Shown here piece after piece: positions 44,447-54,724 of a DNA stretch of 64,000 nt. The notes beneath the pieces were generated by a model. It had not been told where the DNA came from. It was given only the letters and a program-made list of their open reading frames with translations, and did no database searches. The translations under genes and the position numbers were made by a program. Each line of letters starts with the position of its first letter. Positions within the stretch are counted from its first letter, which is position 1. Origin of the DNA: Pseudomonadota bacterium (lineage in GTDB: Bacteria; Pseudomonadota; Gammaproteobacteria; Acidiferrobacterales; UBA6901); assembly GCA_021819085.1 (NCBI GenBank), contig JAKASJ010000001.1:1-64000 (forward strand). Direction: 5' to 3'.

Positions 44447-44791
44447 GTGCCCTATCTCAGAATACAGACGAACCGTCCGGTCGATGACGCCGAGAAGAAG
44501 AATCTCGCACAACTTGCATCCGCACTTGTGGCGCGCGAACTCGGCAAGCCCGAGAGCTACGTCATGATCGCGTTTGCGCCGCAACAGCCCATGCTTTTCG
44601 GGGGCAACGATGCGCCCTGCGCGTACCTTGAGCTGAAATCCATCGGACTCCCGGCGGCACGGGTCCAGGCACTTTCACAAGCACTGTGCCAGCTTCTTGA
44701 CGATGCGCTGAAAATTCCGCCGGCGCGCGTGTACATCGAGTTCAGCGACGCCAAGGCATCGCTTTGGGGCTGGGATGGTGCTACGTTCTGA
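44447..44791 (+). CDS. Tautomerase/MIF superfamily protein
   Basis: 114 residues from GTG at 44447, with GGAGG six bases before it. This start places Pro directly after Met (MPYLRIQTN), so the catalytic amino-terminal Pro is exposed after Met removal, which confirms the choice. ESYVMIAFAPQQPMLFGG and RVYIEFSDAKASLWGWDGATF are typical of MIF-like proteins. It probably has phenylpyruvate tautomerase-type activity; the physiological substrate is unknown. Confidence 0.9.
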   Translation: MPYLRIQTNRPVDDAEKKNLAQLASALVARELGKPESYVMIAFAPQQPMLFGGNDAPCAYLELKSIGLPAARVQALSQALCQLLDDALKIPPARVYIEFSDAKASLWGWDGATF

Positions 44792-45531
44792 ACGGGCACG
44801 TTGCCCATGGGCCGCGTGATCCGGATGCCACCACGATGCGGCTCGCGACAGAACCGGATCCTCTGCGGCAGATATTCCAGCGCGCCATTGCGCGACGCGG
44901 ACAGCAATCGGAAGTTGTCTTCTCCGCCCTGGGTCGTGCCTGGCGCATGGCCAGACCGTGGGCACGGCCCCAGCCGCCTGCCGCGCGAACGTACCTACCC
45001 CATTTTGTCCTTTCGCGTAACGGCGGGACCCGCTGGACACCGGGCCCAGGGAATCCAGCAGGGCCTGGCGGGCACGCGTCGTGCGGACATCCGATAGAAA
45101 TGAAATCGTCTCTCCCCAAGGAGGGAAGGAGGCCAAGGCCAGTCGACTTTTGGCTGACGTCAAACAGTCATTTCGCGGGTTTGGCTGCGGGCAGCATGTT
45201 GACACATCGCCCGCCTTCCGGGATCACCATCCAGATGGCGTAGCCTGCGGCGCCGTGACTCGTTTGGCGGTCTGCATGCGGCCATGCTGCTACACTTGTC
45301 GAAGGGCAGGCGACGCCGGACGGCGGTCCTTGTTCTGTCGGCTCACACGATGACGACGACGCACCGGCAGGTGCGGGGCACTCATGGCAATTTCCGGCAG
45401 GAAAAATACGCCGGTGCATGCCGTTCGTCGCGATATCAACCCGGCCGGTGATGCGCCGTGAAAAGGCGCTGTCGGCTGACGGGTCGGGACGAAAACCTGC
45501 ACGGACAACAATTCGATTCGGGAGAAGAATC
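44792..45531. other. Long intergenic stretch
   Basis: About 740 bases without a gene I would support. Frames on both strands are Arg/Pro/Gly-rich and lack ribosome sites. Confidence 0.4.
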
Positions 45532-46917
45532 TTGAAAATTTCCTTTCACGGCGCCGATCGGGGCGTAACCGGGTCCTGCCACCTGGTGGAATGTGCAGGA
45601 CAGCTTGTCCTTATCGACTGTGGTCTGTACCAGGGCGGACGCGAACTGAATGAGGAGAACGCTGAGCCTTTCGGATTTGAAGCCTCGGATATCAATTATG
45701 TACTGTTAACGCACGCCCACCTGGACCATTGTGGACGCCTGCCGCTGCTGATGAAGCGCGGCTTCCGCGGCGAGATCATCGCCACCTCGGCAACCCGGGA
45801 GCTCGCTCGCGTCGTGATGCTCGACTCGGCTCATCTGCAGGAAGAGGATGCCGAATACCAGGCCCGCAAGGCGGCGCGGCATAACGGCCACAGTGTGCCA
45901 CAACCTCTTTACACTCGGCTCGATGCGCTCAATACGCTTGAGTATTTCGGACGCAGCGCCGCCTACGGCAAAGTAATGGAGATCGCGCCAGGTCTGCGTG
46001 TCACATTTTTCGATGCCGGGCATATCCTGGGTTCTGCGAGCCTCTACCTGCAGCTTGAGGAAAATGGACGCAGCTGTCGCGTGGCGTTTTCCGGGGATCT
46101 GGGCAATGCCGGCCGCCCGCTGCTTCGCGCCCCGGTGGTGCCGCCGGCATCTGATGTGGTGGTGATGGAAACCACCTATGGTGATCGCCTGCACAAATCC
46201 TTCGCGAAATCCAAAGAAGAACTCCGGCGGGCGATTGCAGATACGTTTCAGCGCGGCGGTAATGTCGTAATCCCCACCTTCGCGCTGGAGCGGGCACAGG
46301 AGCTGCTCTATTTCCTGCGCGAAGGAGTGGCGACAGGCCTGATACCACACAGTGCCCAGGTCTTCCTCGATTCGCCCATGGCCATTTCGGCCACCGATAT
46401 ATTCAGACATCACCCGGAAGGCTACGACGCCGAAACAGCCGAGTTGTTCCATGAAGGCGCAGACCCGTTCAATTTCCCGGGGCTGCACTTCACCCGTGAA
46501 ACCGCGGATTCGATCGCGATCAATCGCATCGGCGGCGGCGCGGTCATCCTCGCGGGATCCGGCATGGCCACCGGCGGACGGGTGCGCCACCACCTCAAGC
46601 ACAATCTGTGGCGTGAGAACTCTAGTGTGATCTTTGTCGGTTTTGCATCCAAGGGCACGCTGGCCCGTCAGATTATCGATGGGGCCAAAAGTGTGCGCCT
46701 GTTCGGCGAGGAAATTCCGGTACGAGCCCACATCCACACCATAAACGGATTCTCTGCCCATGCCGACCGCGACGAGCTGATTGCCTGGCACCGTAACATC
46801 GGTGCGGCACGCACGTTTCTGGTTCATGGCGAGGAAAACGTCATGCGCCAGTTTTCGGCACAGCTTCAACATACCCAGGTCGAGATGCCGGCCCGCGGAC
46901 AGGCATTTGACCTGTAG
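45532..46917 (+). CDS. Beta-CASP metallo-beta-lactamase RNA-processing-type hydrolase
   Basis: 461 residues from TTG at 45532, with GGGAGAAG seven bases before it; the start is right at the first beta strand (KISFHGADRGVTGSCH). Zinc motif THAHLDHCG, then DAGHILGSAS and FSGDLGN. The beta-CASP insert follows (ALERAQELLYFLREG; LDSPMA), and the closing motifs ILAGSGMATGGRVRHHL and INGFSAHADRDEL. This is the bacterial CPSF73/YSH1-like family, probable exo/endoribonucleases. Alone in its transcription unit. Confidence 0.92.
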   Translation: MKISFHGADRGVTGSCHLVECAGQLVLIDCGLYQGGRELNEENAEPFGFEASDINYVLLTHAHLDHCGRLPLLMKRGFRGEIIATSATRELARVVMLDSAHLQEEDAEYQARKAARHNGHSVPQPLYTRLDALNTLEYFGRSAAYGKVMEIAPGLRVTFFDAGHILGSASLYLQLEENGRSCRVAFSGDLGNAGRPLLRAPVVPPASDVVVMETTYGDRLHKSFAKSKEELRRAIADTFQRGGNVVIPTFALERAQELLYFLREGVATGLIPHSAQVFLDSPMAISATDIFRHHPEGYDAETAELFHEGADPFNFPGLHFTRETADSIAINRIGGGAVILAGSGMATGGRVRHHLKHNLWRENSSVIFVGFASKGTLARQIIDGAKSVRLFGEEIPVRAHIHTINGFSAHADRDELIAWHRNIGAARTFLVHGEENVMRQFSAQLQHTQVEMPARGQAFDL

Positions 46918-47337
46918 CGGCCATGCAGCCTGAACCCCGGCCATCGCATTGAGGATAGCAGCCGGTGCCCCACCCAGCGGAGTGCTGGCGGGCACTTAGC
47001 CGCCTTCCATCGCCACCAAATAGCCGGCCAGCCTGGCCACCCCGTCCGGCGAGCCGCTGACATGGCGCCAGCCCGACGCGCAGGAATCGAGGAGCAGCCT
47101 GCTGAAATTGAAATGAGCGTCGCGGGCTGATCCGGGCGGTCCGTCAGGAACAAGGCTGGCCGGAACGAAGGCTTTCGACCCAAACGTGCTGCATGTCACC
47201 CGCGTGATGGTGAACCGGATCAGAATCAATCAGCCGCACAAGCGTGACATCTTCAGGAGCGTTACACAGTGCCGCCGGACATGACTGGCATGACCGCTAA
47301 AAAAGCGAAGTTGGCGCCCTTGTCGCTTAAGTCACGT
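46918..47337. other. Intergenic stretch
   Basis: About 420 bases between convergent genes; no gene or clear hairpin seen. Confidence 0.4.
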
Positions 47338-49884
47338 TCACCGCTGCCACAGAATGTATGCGGCTTCCAAAGGCACTGAGACGCCGGGGCGGGACGGTAT
47401 CAGTCGCACCGTGTAGTCAGTCACCGGGCGGCCGGAGTGCACCCATGCACGATAGGCGTAGCTGTTTCTGGCATCCATGAGTTGCCGCACGCGCTCCATT
47501 TCCAGACGTACGGGTGCGCCGTCCGGGACGCCGTCAGCATAGAGTTCGACCCGTATGTCCACCGGATCCAGGTCATCCAGGTAGACCTGGACTTCAAATA
47601 GGTATTGTCCGCGCTCCATCTCGGTTTTCACTTCCCTGATGCGCAGCGCACTCCAATGCCGTTCAAGCGCACTCCGCCAGCGGACCAGATCCGCTGCGAG
47701 CGCACCGTTGCCGGCAGCGCGGTTACGATATGCGGCGGCCGCCGGGAGGTAATGCTGCTCAGTGTACTCGCGCACGGCGCGGTCGGCGGAAAAACGTGGG
47801 GTCAACCGTGCCATGCTCTCCCGCATGCGCGCCACCCAGGCTGTGGGAATGCCCTGCCCGTCGCGGCTGTAGAACGCCGGAATTACCTCGTGCTCGAGCA
47901 GTCCGTAGAGTGCCTCGGCTTCCCTCGCGTCCCAGGACGGATCATCGTCATGTTCCTGACCGTCCCCCAATGCCCATCCCACGTCCGGGGCGTAGGCTTC
48001 CGCCCACCATCCGTCGAGCTCCGACACATTGATACCGCCATTGACGAGCACTTTCATGCCGCTCGTGCCGCAGGCCTCCCACGGCCGCCGGGGTGTATTG
48101 ATCCACACGTCCACCCCCTGCACCAGCTGTTCAGTCAGGAGCATGTCGTCATCGCTGAGGAAGATCGCATAGGGACGCACTTCGGGCCGCCGGATAAACT
48201 GCACCCACTGCTGTATCAGGGCCTGTCCGGCCGCATCGGCAGGGTGGGCTTTGCCGGCCACGATGAGCTGCACCGGGCGTTGCGGATCGGTCAGCAGCCG
48301 CAGCAGCCGTTGGGGGTCATGCAGCAACAGATTCGGTCTCTTATAGGTGGCGAACCGGCGCGCAAAACCCAGTGTCAGTGTGCCGGGATCGAACAACTGC
48401 TGCGCGCGCTCGACCGCCTCGGCCGGTGCGCCGGACGCAGCCAATTGCCGTGACAACCTCTGGCGGACATATTCAACGAGCACACCGGTCGATGCAGTAC
48501 GGAATTGCCAGAGACGGGTATCGGAAAGGCTGCGAATGTCCTGTTCCATGGTTTCCACCGTTCCCAGCCAGCGGTTCTTGCCGCAGGTTTCAGTCCAGAG
48601 GTGGTCGGCCGGTGCCGAATCCCATGTCGGCATGTGGACCCCGTTGGTCACATACCCGACAGGGACTTCATCTTGTGGCCAGCGCGGAAAGAGCGGCTGA
48701 AAGAGCCGCCGGCTCACCTTGCCGTGCAGACGGCTCACGCCGTTCACTGCTCCGCTGCCGCGGATAGCCAGGTATGCCATGTTGAATTCTTCTGCTGAGT
48801 CGTCGGGGTTGCAGCGCCCCAGAGCCAGCAGATCGTGCCGCGAAATGCCGAGCTGTTTCTCCGCATAACCGCCGAGGTACTGCTCGATGATCGCCGGCGG
48901 ATAGCGGTCGAAACCGGCTGCCACTGCCGTGTGGGTGGTAAAAAGATTGCCTGCGCGCGTTACAGACAGTGCGATTTCGAAAGATTGGCCGGTTGCCTGC
49001 ATGAAGCTGCGGGCCCGCTCCAGCACAGCGAAAGCTGCATGTCCCTCGTTCAGATGACAGACTTCCGGTTCCATGCCGAGCGCCACGAGCAGCCGCCAGC
49101 CGCCGATGCCGAGCAGCAGCTCCTGTTTCAGACGCAGTTCCAGACCGCCACCGTAGAGCTCACTCGTGATACCGCGATGCGCGGGGTAGTTCGCGGCGTC
49201 ATTGCTGTCCAGCAAATAAAGCTTCACGCGACCTACCTGAACCTGCCAGGTGCGCAGCCAGATCGGATAACCCGGCAGGTCCAGCTTCAGCCGCAGCCAC
49301 TCCCCGTCTGGTTGACGCAAAGGCGTGATCGGCAGCTGTCCCGGGTCGTTATAAGGGAAAATGGCCTGCTGCGCACCGTCCTGACCGATCAGCTGGCGAA
49401 AATAGCCCTGCTGGTACAGCAGTCCGATGCCAGTGACCGGAATGCCCAGATTGCCGGCGGCCTTGAGCTGATCGCCAGCGACATTGCCGAGCCCGCCCGA
49501 GTAGATCGGCAAGGCCTCGCTCAGCATGAACTCCATGCTGAAATACGCGATGCTGCCCAGCGCAGATTGCGGATAGGTATGCTGAAACCATGCCGGCGCC
49601 TCTGCGGCATCGCGCCGGGCACGCACCAAATCGTCGACGCTTTGGCGGAAAGACGGATCGGCCAGAACCTGCTGGAGTTTCTCGCGTGAGACCGTCTGCA
49701 AAACCACCCAGGGGTTACGGGTAAGATCCCAGAGTTCCGGGTCCAGGCGCTGCCACACCTGGTCGGTTGTGTGATTCCACGACGAACGCATATCCAGGGC
49801 CAGTCGCGTCAGGGCATCGTACCCCTCTACGTCCCGCGAAAAGAGGCGCTGCTTAGGGTAGCCGAGCTGTGTCGTTTCGCTCAT
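47338..49884 (-). CDS. glgP: Alpha-glucan (glycogen) phosphorylase, short type
   Basis: 848 residues from the ATG at 49884, preceded by AAGGAG at five bases. It belongs to the shorter GT35 branch: IAYFSMEFMLSEALPIYSGGLGNVAGDQLK near the N-terminus, CHLNEGHAAFAVLER, and the C-terminal pyridoxal-phosphate region with EACGTSGMKVLVNGG. It releases glucose-1-phosphate from glycogen. The phosphoglucomutase gene lies 40 bases upstream on the same strand, giving a two-step route from glycogen to glucose-6-phosphate in one operon. Confidence 0.96.
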   Translation of the reverse strand: MSETTQLGYPKQRLFSRDVEGYDALTRLALDMRSSWNHTTDQVWQRLDPELWDLTRNPWVVLQTVSREKLQQVLADPSFRQSVDDLVRARRDAAEAPAWFQHTYPQSALGSIAYFSMEFMLSEALPIYSGGLGNVAGDQLKAAGNLGIPVTGIGLLYQQGYFRQLIGQDGAQQAIFPYNDPGQLPITPLRQPDGEWLRLKLDLPGYPIWLRTWQVQVGRVKLYLLDSNDAANYPAHRGITSELYGGGLELRLKQELLLGIGGWRLLVALGMEPEVCHLNEGHAAFAVLERARSFMQATGQSFEIALSVTRAGNLFTTHTAVAAGFDRYPPAIIEQYLGGYAEKQLGISRHDLLALGRCNPDDSAEEFNMAYLAIRGSGAVNGVSRLHGKVSRRLFQPLFPRWPQDEVPVGYVTNGVHMPTWDSAPADHLWTETCGKNRWLGTVETMEQDIRSLSDTRLWQFRTASTGVLVEYVRQRLSRQLAASGAPAEAVERAQQLFDPGTLTLGFARRFATYKRPNLLLHDPQRLLRLLTDPQRPVQLIVAGKAHPADAAGQALIQQWVQFIRRPEVRPYAIFLSDDDMLLTEQLVQGVDVWINTPRRPWEACGTSGMKVLVNGGINVSELDGWWAEAYAPDVGWALGDGQEHDDDPSWDAREAEALYGLLEHEVIPAFYSRDGQGIPTAWVARMRESMARLTPRFSADRAVREYTEQHYLPAAAAYRNRAAGNGALAADLVRWRSALERHWSALRIREVKTEMERGQYLFEVQVYLDDLDPVDIRVELYADGVPDGAPVRLEMERVRQLMDARNSYAYRAWVHSGRPVTDYTVRLIPSRPGVSVPLEAAYILWQR

Positions 49885-49924
49885 GGTTGCTCCTTGCGGC
49901 GGTTCCGGAACTCTGCCCGGGAGG

Positions 49925-51598
49925 TCATGAGACCGGGGACAGCGCCGCACTGACAAGGACCTGCGCCTCTTCCTGGATAGAGCGCAGGTGATCTGCGCCC
50001 CGGAAGCTTTCCGCATAGATCTTGTAGATGTTCTCAGTGCCGGACGGACGCGCCGCGAACCATCCGTTTTCCGTCACGACTTTCAATCCACCGATGGCAG
50101 CGCCATTACCCGGCGCGCGGGTAAGGATGGACTGGATCTTTTCACCGGCGAGATCCGCAGAGCGAATCTGCTGGGGTGAAAGCCGCGCCAGCATCGCTTT
50201 CTGTGCGGGTGTCGCTGGCGCATCTATCCGTTCATAGGCCGACTCCCCGAACTCTTGAGTGAGTTCGCGGTAGAGTTCGCCTGGATCGCGGCCCGTACGC
50301 GCAGTGATCTCCGCCGATAGCAGCGCCGGGATCATTCCGTCCTTGTCAGTCGTCCAGACGCTGCCGTCGCGGCGTACGAACGATGCACCGGCACTTTCCT
50401 CCCCGCCAAAGCCCAGTGATCCGTCCAGCAGACCCTGCACGAACCATTTGAAGCCGACCGGGACCTCGTAAAGTCTGCGGCCGATGCGTGCCGCGATACG
50501 ATCGATCATCTGGCTGCTGACCACCGTTTTGCCTACCGCGGCTTCCGTACGCCATTGCGGCCGGTGCCCGAACAGATAGAAAACGGCGGCTGCAAGATAG
50601 TGGTTTGGCGGCAGCAATCCGGCGCTGCGCACGACGATGCCATGGCGGTCATGATCGGTGTCACAGGCAAAGGCGATCTCAAAACGGTCTTTCAGGTCGA
50701 TCAAGCGACGCATGGCATAGGGGGAGGATGGATCCATGCGGATCTGTCCGTCCCAGTCGACGGTCATGAAGCGGAAGGTGGGATCGACCTCCCCGTTGAC
50801 CACCGTCAGGTCCAGCCCATAGCGCTCGGCGATCGCGCCCCAGTAGTGAACGCCGGCTCCGCCGAGCGGATCCACGCCCATGTGCAGCTGCGAACCGCGA
50901 ATCACCTCCATGTCGAGGACCGTACCGAGGTCGCTCACATACGCGTCGAGATAGTCGTGCCGATGCGTCGTGGCAGCGTGCAGCGCCCTCTCGAGTGACA
51001 TTCTCTTTACGCCCTGAAGACCGTTTTCCAGTAATTCGTTGGCGCTGGCCTCGATCCACCCCGTGACGTCGCTGTCCGCCGGTCCACCTGACGGAGGATT
51101 GTACTTGAATCCCCCGTCGTGCGGCGGATTGTGCGAAGGCGTGACGACGATGCCATCAGAAAGCCCCCGGTCACGGCCACGGTTATGCGTGAGGATGGCA
51201 TGAGAAACCGCGGGGGTCGGCGTGAATTCATCACCCGTGGCGATCATGACTTCCACACCGTTGGCCGCAAGCACTTCCAGCGCCGTGGCCAGGGCGGGCC
51301 CTGACAGGGCGTGCGTATCCATCCCCAGGAACAGCGGGCCATCGATATTGCGCTGGCTTCGGTAGCGACAAATGGCCTGGCTGATGGCAAGTACATGGCG
51401 TTCGTTGAAGCTGCGTTCGAATGCGCAGCCACGATGCCCCGAGGTGCCGAAGGCGACGCGTTGCTCAGGCACCGACGGATCCGGCACCTGCGTATAGTAC
51501 GCAGCGATGAGTTCCGGTACATCGACAAGCATCGATGGCTCAGCCGGATTTCCTGCCCGGGGATCGATCTTCATTGCCGCATCGTTCTGATTGCCCAT
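49925..51598 (-). CDS. pgm: Phosphoglucomutase (alpha-D-glucose type)
   Basis: 557 residues. VAFGTSGHRG near the N-terminus, the phosphoserine loop GIVVTPSHNPPHDGGFKYN, the metal loop DTDHDRHG, the sugar loop GGEESAG and the phosphate loop RPSGTENIYKIY are all present, so the enzyme should be active. It interconverts glucose-1-phosphate and glucose-6-phosphate. First gene of the operon with glycogen phosphorylase. Confidence 0.97.
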   Translation of the reverse strand: MGNQNDAAMKIDPRAGNPAEPSMLVDVPELIAAYYTQVPDPSVPEQRVAFGTSGHRGCAFERSFNERHVLAISQAICRYRSQRNIDGPLFLGMDTHALSGPALATALEVLAANGVEVMIATGDEFTPTPAVSHAILTHNRGRDRGLSDGIVVTPSHNPPHDGGFKYNPPSGGPADSDVTGWIEASANELLENGLQGVKRMSLERALHAATTHRHDYLDAYVSDLGTVLDMEVIRGSQLHMGVDPLGGAGVHYWGAIAERYGLDLTVVNGEVDPTFRFMTVDWDGQIRMDPSSPYAMRRLIDLKDRFEIAFACDTDHDRHGIVVRSAGLLPPNHYLAAAVFYLFGHRPQWRTEAAVGKTVVSSQMIDRIAARIGRRLYEVPVGFKWFVQGLLDGSLGFGGEESAGASFVRRDGSVWTTDKDGMIPALLSAEITARTGRDPGELYRELTQEFGESAYERIDAPATPAQKAMLARLSPQQIRSADLAGEKIQSILTRAPGNGAAIGGLKVVTENGWFAARPSGTENIYKIYAESFRGADHLRSIQEEAQVLVSAALSPVS

Positions 51599-52070
51599 GT
51601 CACATCTCCATTAAAAGACCCGTACCCCAGTGTTCATCTCTGCGCGGGTGCCCCGCCTTGCGTTCCCGGGCGGCGGGCGAGACGAATCCGGAATCTGCAC
51701 CCGGCATAGGCAGGTGCACCGCAATCGCGTCAGCACTCCCGGACCGGTCCCAACGGCTACGCGCGGCCTCGCGTACCCGCGCCGATGTCTCCCAGGTTGC
51801 GCTCGCCCGCGTCCTGCTGCACGCCGCCGAGCTCCGCGTTTGGCGACGAATCCGGCGGCACAACTCACTCACATACCGATGTGTCCGAGCGCACATGCAA
51901 TCCTGTGGCGGACACAACGGTCGGGTCGCGCCGCAAATACTCTGGGTCTGGACCCGTCCAGCCGCCAGCATTTACGGGACAAACGATGCCGGATGCCGCA
52001 ATCACGCCGTTATCGATCCTTGAAATCGCTGTTCCGGCCATCGCAGGCAAGGTCATCCGGGACAGCCACG
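51599..52070. other. Intergenic stretch
   Basis: About 470 bases upstream of pgm and downstream of the cardiolipin synthase gene. No gene or structure I would support. Confidence 0.4.
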
Positions 52071-53456
52071 CTAGAGTTGCGGCGCAAGCAGTCTTGCCAT
52101 CCCTTCCTCAAGTTGCCCCACAGCACCGGTTTCTGCGAGCCCGGAACGTGCCCCTGCCATAAGCCCATCTATCCATTCCTCCAATAACCGAATATGTTTA
52201 GAGCTATAAACGAGCATCCCGACCTCGTAGTTGAGCAGCAGGCTGCGCAGGTCGATGTTGGCGGAACCGATCATCGCCAGTTCGTCGTCCATCAGCACGG
52301 CTTTGGCATGCAGCATGCCGCCGGCAAAAAAGAGCACCTTTCCGCCCTCGTCTGCGATGTCGCGCAGGTAGCTGCGCCCGGCGATATCGGCGATGCGATG
52401 GTTCGAGCGGTCTGGTACCAAGATACGCACCTCGATGCCGCGATGGACTGCCAGAATCAACGCCCGGCACAGTGCATCATCGGGAACAAAATAAGGCGTG
52501 ACCACCCACAAGCGGCGACGGGCGGCAAACGTCATGCTGAGCAGCACGTCGTAAAGCGGATCCCCGGGCACATCCGGCCCGGACGGAACCACTTGAATGC
52601 CGGCATCTGCATCGCAGGCCGTGGTCAGTCCACCCGCCGGCCGCACTGTGTCGAGCACCTCGCCGCTGGCGAAGTGCCAGTCGGACCGGAACAGGTCGAC
52701 GTAATGGTTCACCGCCGGCCCTTCGATCGTGAACGTCAGATCCGGCCAGCGCCCTGGATACATCACCGGACCCATATATTCCGCGGCGATATTGGCTCCG
52801 CCGGCCAACACCCGGCGCCCGTCTGCAATGACAGTCTTGCGATGATTGCGCAGGTTCGAGCGGCCGCGGAACGGGCGGTGCATCACCGGCATGAAAAACG
52901 CACATCGACCACCGGCCGCCACCAGCGGCTCGAGTGCGCGATGATGCGTCTGTAGCGAGCCGACACCATCGAGCAGCAGCCGCACCGCAAGCCCTTCGGA
53001 AGCACGTCGGGTGAGGCGCGCAAGGATATCCTTCCCTACCGAGTCCGGGTGCAGAATGAAAACCCCGATGTAGATGCTGTGGGTCGCCTTTTCGATGAGA
53101 TCCACCAGCGCGGCATAGCTGTCCTCACCCGTGTGCTGCAGCGCCAGGCAGTTGCCGGAGGTGGCCGGTGGCATGTTGTGGGCCAGCAGCAGCCGCTCGG
53201 TCTCGGAAAGCGCGGCCGGCACGGGCGCTATGGGCAGGATGATCCGGTTCTTGCCGGCCGAGAGTTTGCGCATCTTGCGCCCGCCGATCAGCAGATACAG
53301 CGGGACTCCGACATAGGGAGCTAGCACAATGACCAGCAGCCAGGCAATCGTTGCCGTGGGCGGCCGTCGCTGCCGAACGATATGCGTGAGCAGCACCGCC
53401 GCGAACAGGAATCCTGCGGTCGACGCCAGATAGGGCCAAAGCCAGAACACAATCAT
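52071..53456 (-). CDS. Cardiolipin synthase (phospholipase D superfamily)
   Basis: 461 residues from the ATG at 53456. Two N-terminal transmembrane helices (LWPYLASTAGFLFAAVLLTHIV and TIAWLLVIVLAPYVGVPLYLLIG) match the Cls phospholipase D N-terminal region. Both HKD motifs are intact: HRKTVIADG with GGANIAAEY, and HAKAVLMDD with GSANIDLRS. It condenses phosphatidylglycerol into cardiolipin at the inner membrane. Of the Cls types it is closest in layout to ClsA. Confidence 0.94.
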   Translation of the reverse strand: MIVFWLWPYLASTAGFLFAAVLLTHIVRQRRPPTATIAWLLVIVLAPYVGVPLYLLIGGRKMRKLSAGKNRIILPIAPVPAALSETERLLLAHNMPPATSGNCLALQHTGEDSYAALVDLIEKATHSIYIGVFILHPDSVGKDILARLTRRASEGLAVRLLLDGVGSLQTHHRALEPLVAAGGRCAFFMPVMHRPFRGRSNLRNHRKTVIADGRRVLAGGANIAAEYMGPVMYPGRWPDLTFTIEGPAVNHYVDLFRSDWHFASGEVLDTVRPAGGLTTACDADAGIQVVPSGPDVPGDPLYDVLLSMTFAARRRLWVVTPYFVPDDALCRALILAVHRGIEVRILVPDRSNHRIADIAGRSYLRDIADEGGKVLFFAGGMLHAKAVLMDDELAMIGSANIDLRSLLLNYEVGMLVYSSKHIRLLEEWIDGLMAGARSGLAETGAVGQLEEGMARLLAPQL

Positions 53457-53944
53457 GCGATGCCGCGCTGTCTCCGAAACCCGCACATCCCGGCCGACCG
53501 GCCGGGATGTATTGCCGATACGGCCAGCCTGCACCATTTTCCGGTCCTGCAGTCCGAATGAACCACTGCGACATCGGCACTCTGTCGCCGCTGTCTGTGA
53601 ACTGCGCGGCCCGGCTCCACGGCATCACTGGCCCGTGCAGCGCCCGTCACGCTGCTGCATAATTATGCTCATCATACGCGTTAACGTGAAACAACTTTGG
53701 TTACTGGCAGCAAAAACTCATAAACAGTAATGTCTGCGACGCAAAATGAAACGGCAGTGAGAGATGGCTTCAATGGCAGGGGTCCGGGCCCCGCCTAGGT
53801 ATTTCGGCCATACCCGGTGAGCAAGCCGCGGCGCTCCAAGCGCTTCATCACAGAGGTGGCTTCGGCCGCTTTCCGCCTTGAAAGCCCGTATCTTGTGGTT
53901 GGTATCGCCTCGCAAACAGGCTCCTCCGGTGGTTTTCGTACGCT
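53457..53944. other. Intergenic stretch with decayed sequence
   Basis: Promoter side of the cardiolipin synthase gene, with an AT-rich part at 53660-53735. A minus-strand fragment near 53790-53890 (ATSVMKRLERRGLLTGYG) looks like part of a helix-turn-helix protein or transposon-type protein but is too short to assign. Confidence 0.35.
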
Positions 53945-54369
53945 CTAGGGCGTACGGCAACGAGGTCGATGAGGCTGATCTTTCCGGGGTGCTTCGGTAT
54001 CGCCATACCCGCGGTAATGCAGCAACACCGCGATGGCCGCGGAGGCGAGCCGCGCCGCCGGTGGATCGGATCGCGACGGCAGCACAATCGGCACGCGGGC
54101 GCCAACCACGACGCCAGCCAGCGTGGCCCCTGCCAGATATTCCAGGTCCTTGGCCAGAATGTTTCCGGATGCGAGGTCGGGTGCAAGCAGGATATCCACC
54201 TCGCCGGCGACCGGACTGTCGATACGCTTGGTGAGCGCTGCTTCCCGGGATATGGCGTTGTCGAAGGCCAATGGCCCGTCGACAACCGCATGGCGTAATC
54301 GACCACCGCCATCGGTATCAGTGCCAGCTTGCGTGCCTGCTCAATGATCATCTGCAGGCGCCGCGGCAT
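53945..54369 (-). pseudogene. Phosphate acetyl/butyryltransferase with large internal deletion
   Basis: The first ~27 codons (MPRRLQMIIEQARKLALIPMAVVDYA) match the N-terminus of the Pta/Ptb-type domain. Near 54283-54300 the reading jumps a frame into VVDGPLAFDNAISREAALTKR, the C-terminal ~100 residues of the same family, continuing through ILLAPDLASGNILAKDLEYLAG and VVGARVPIVLPSRSD. About 200 residues between the two are gone. The joint lies between near-identical GTGGTCGA and GTTGTCGA, suggesting deletion between short repeats. Clearly non-functional. Confidence 0.85.
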
Positions 54370-54454
54370 TTTTGATGACTGCGCTAGCGCCATGCCATCC
54401 CCCTGCGCCACCACCAGACCGTACCACGCGCAGCCTGGGCCGGGCGGTGCGGGC

Positions 54455-54546
54455 GGCCTTCCACCTCCAGTACATGCCGGGTGGTAATAAGTACGGTATC
54501 GGGATTGAGACTCATGGAGTCGATGCCAATCTCCACTCGATCAACG
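54455..54546 (-). pseudogene. C-terminal remnant of phosphoenolpyruvate synthase
   Basis: A 30-codon stretch reading VEIGIDSMSLNPDTVLITTR then HVLEVEGR matches the extreme C-terminus of PEP synthase, where IDSxSLNPD is diagnostic. Nothing of the rest of the ~800-residue enzyme remains nearby. It lies just upstream of the broken acetyltransferase, consistent with an old ppsA-pta gene order that has collapsed. Confidence 0.7.
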
Positions 54547-54724
54547 TTGGAACAGGCCTGACGGAAGAACCAAAATTTTAGACCCGTATCCGGTCTGCAG
54601 CGTTGATCTGCGGCAAAATTTATATGCGTACTTCGCGGTCCGCCTGGTGCGGGCGCACCAGGAGACCGGAAACATTGCACGGCGGCGCTGGCATACCGAT
54701 GACGGGCGCCGCGGCGCGGATCTC

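Noticed and set aside
45706-46995. 429-codon frame antisense to the beta-CASP hydrolase gene
   Set aside because: Shadow frame; the sense gene has all catalytic motifs.
53790-53940. Helix-turn-helix-like fragment (ATSVMKRLERRGLL) on the minus strand
   Set aside because: Only ~45 codons before a stop at its upstream side, no start, and no family match I can defend; could be a relic but not assignable.
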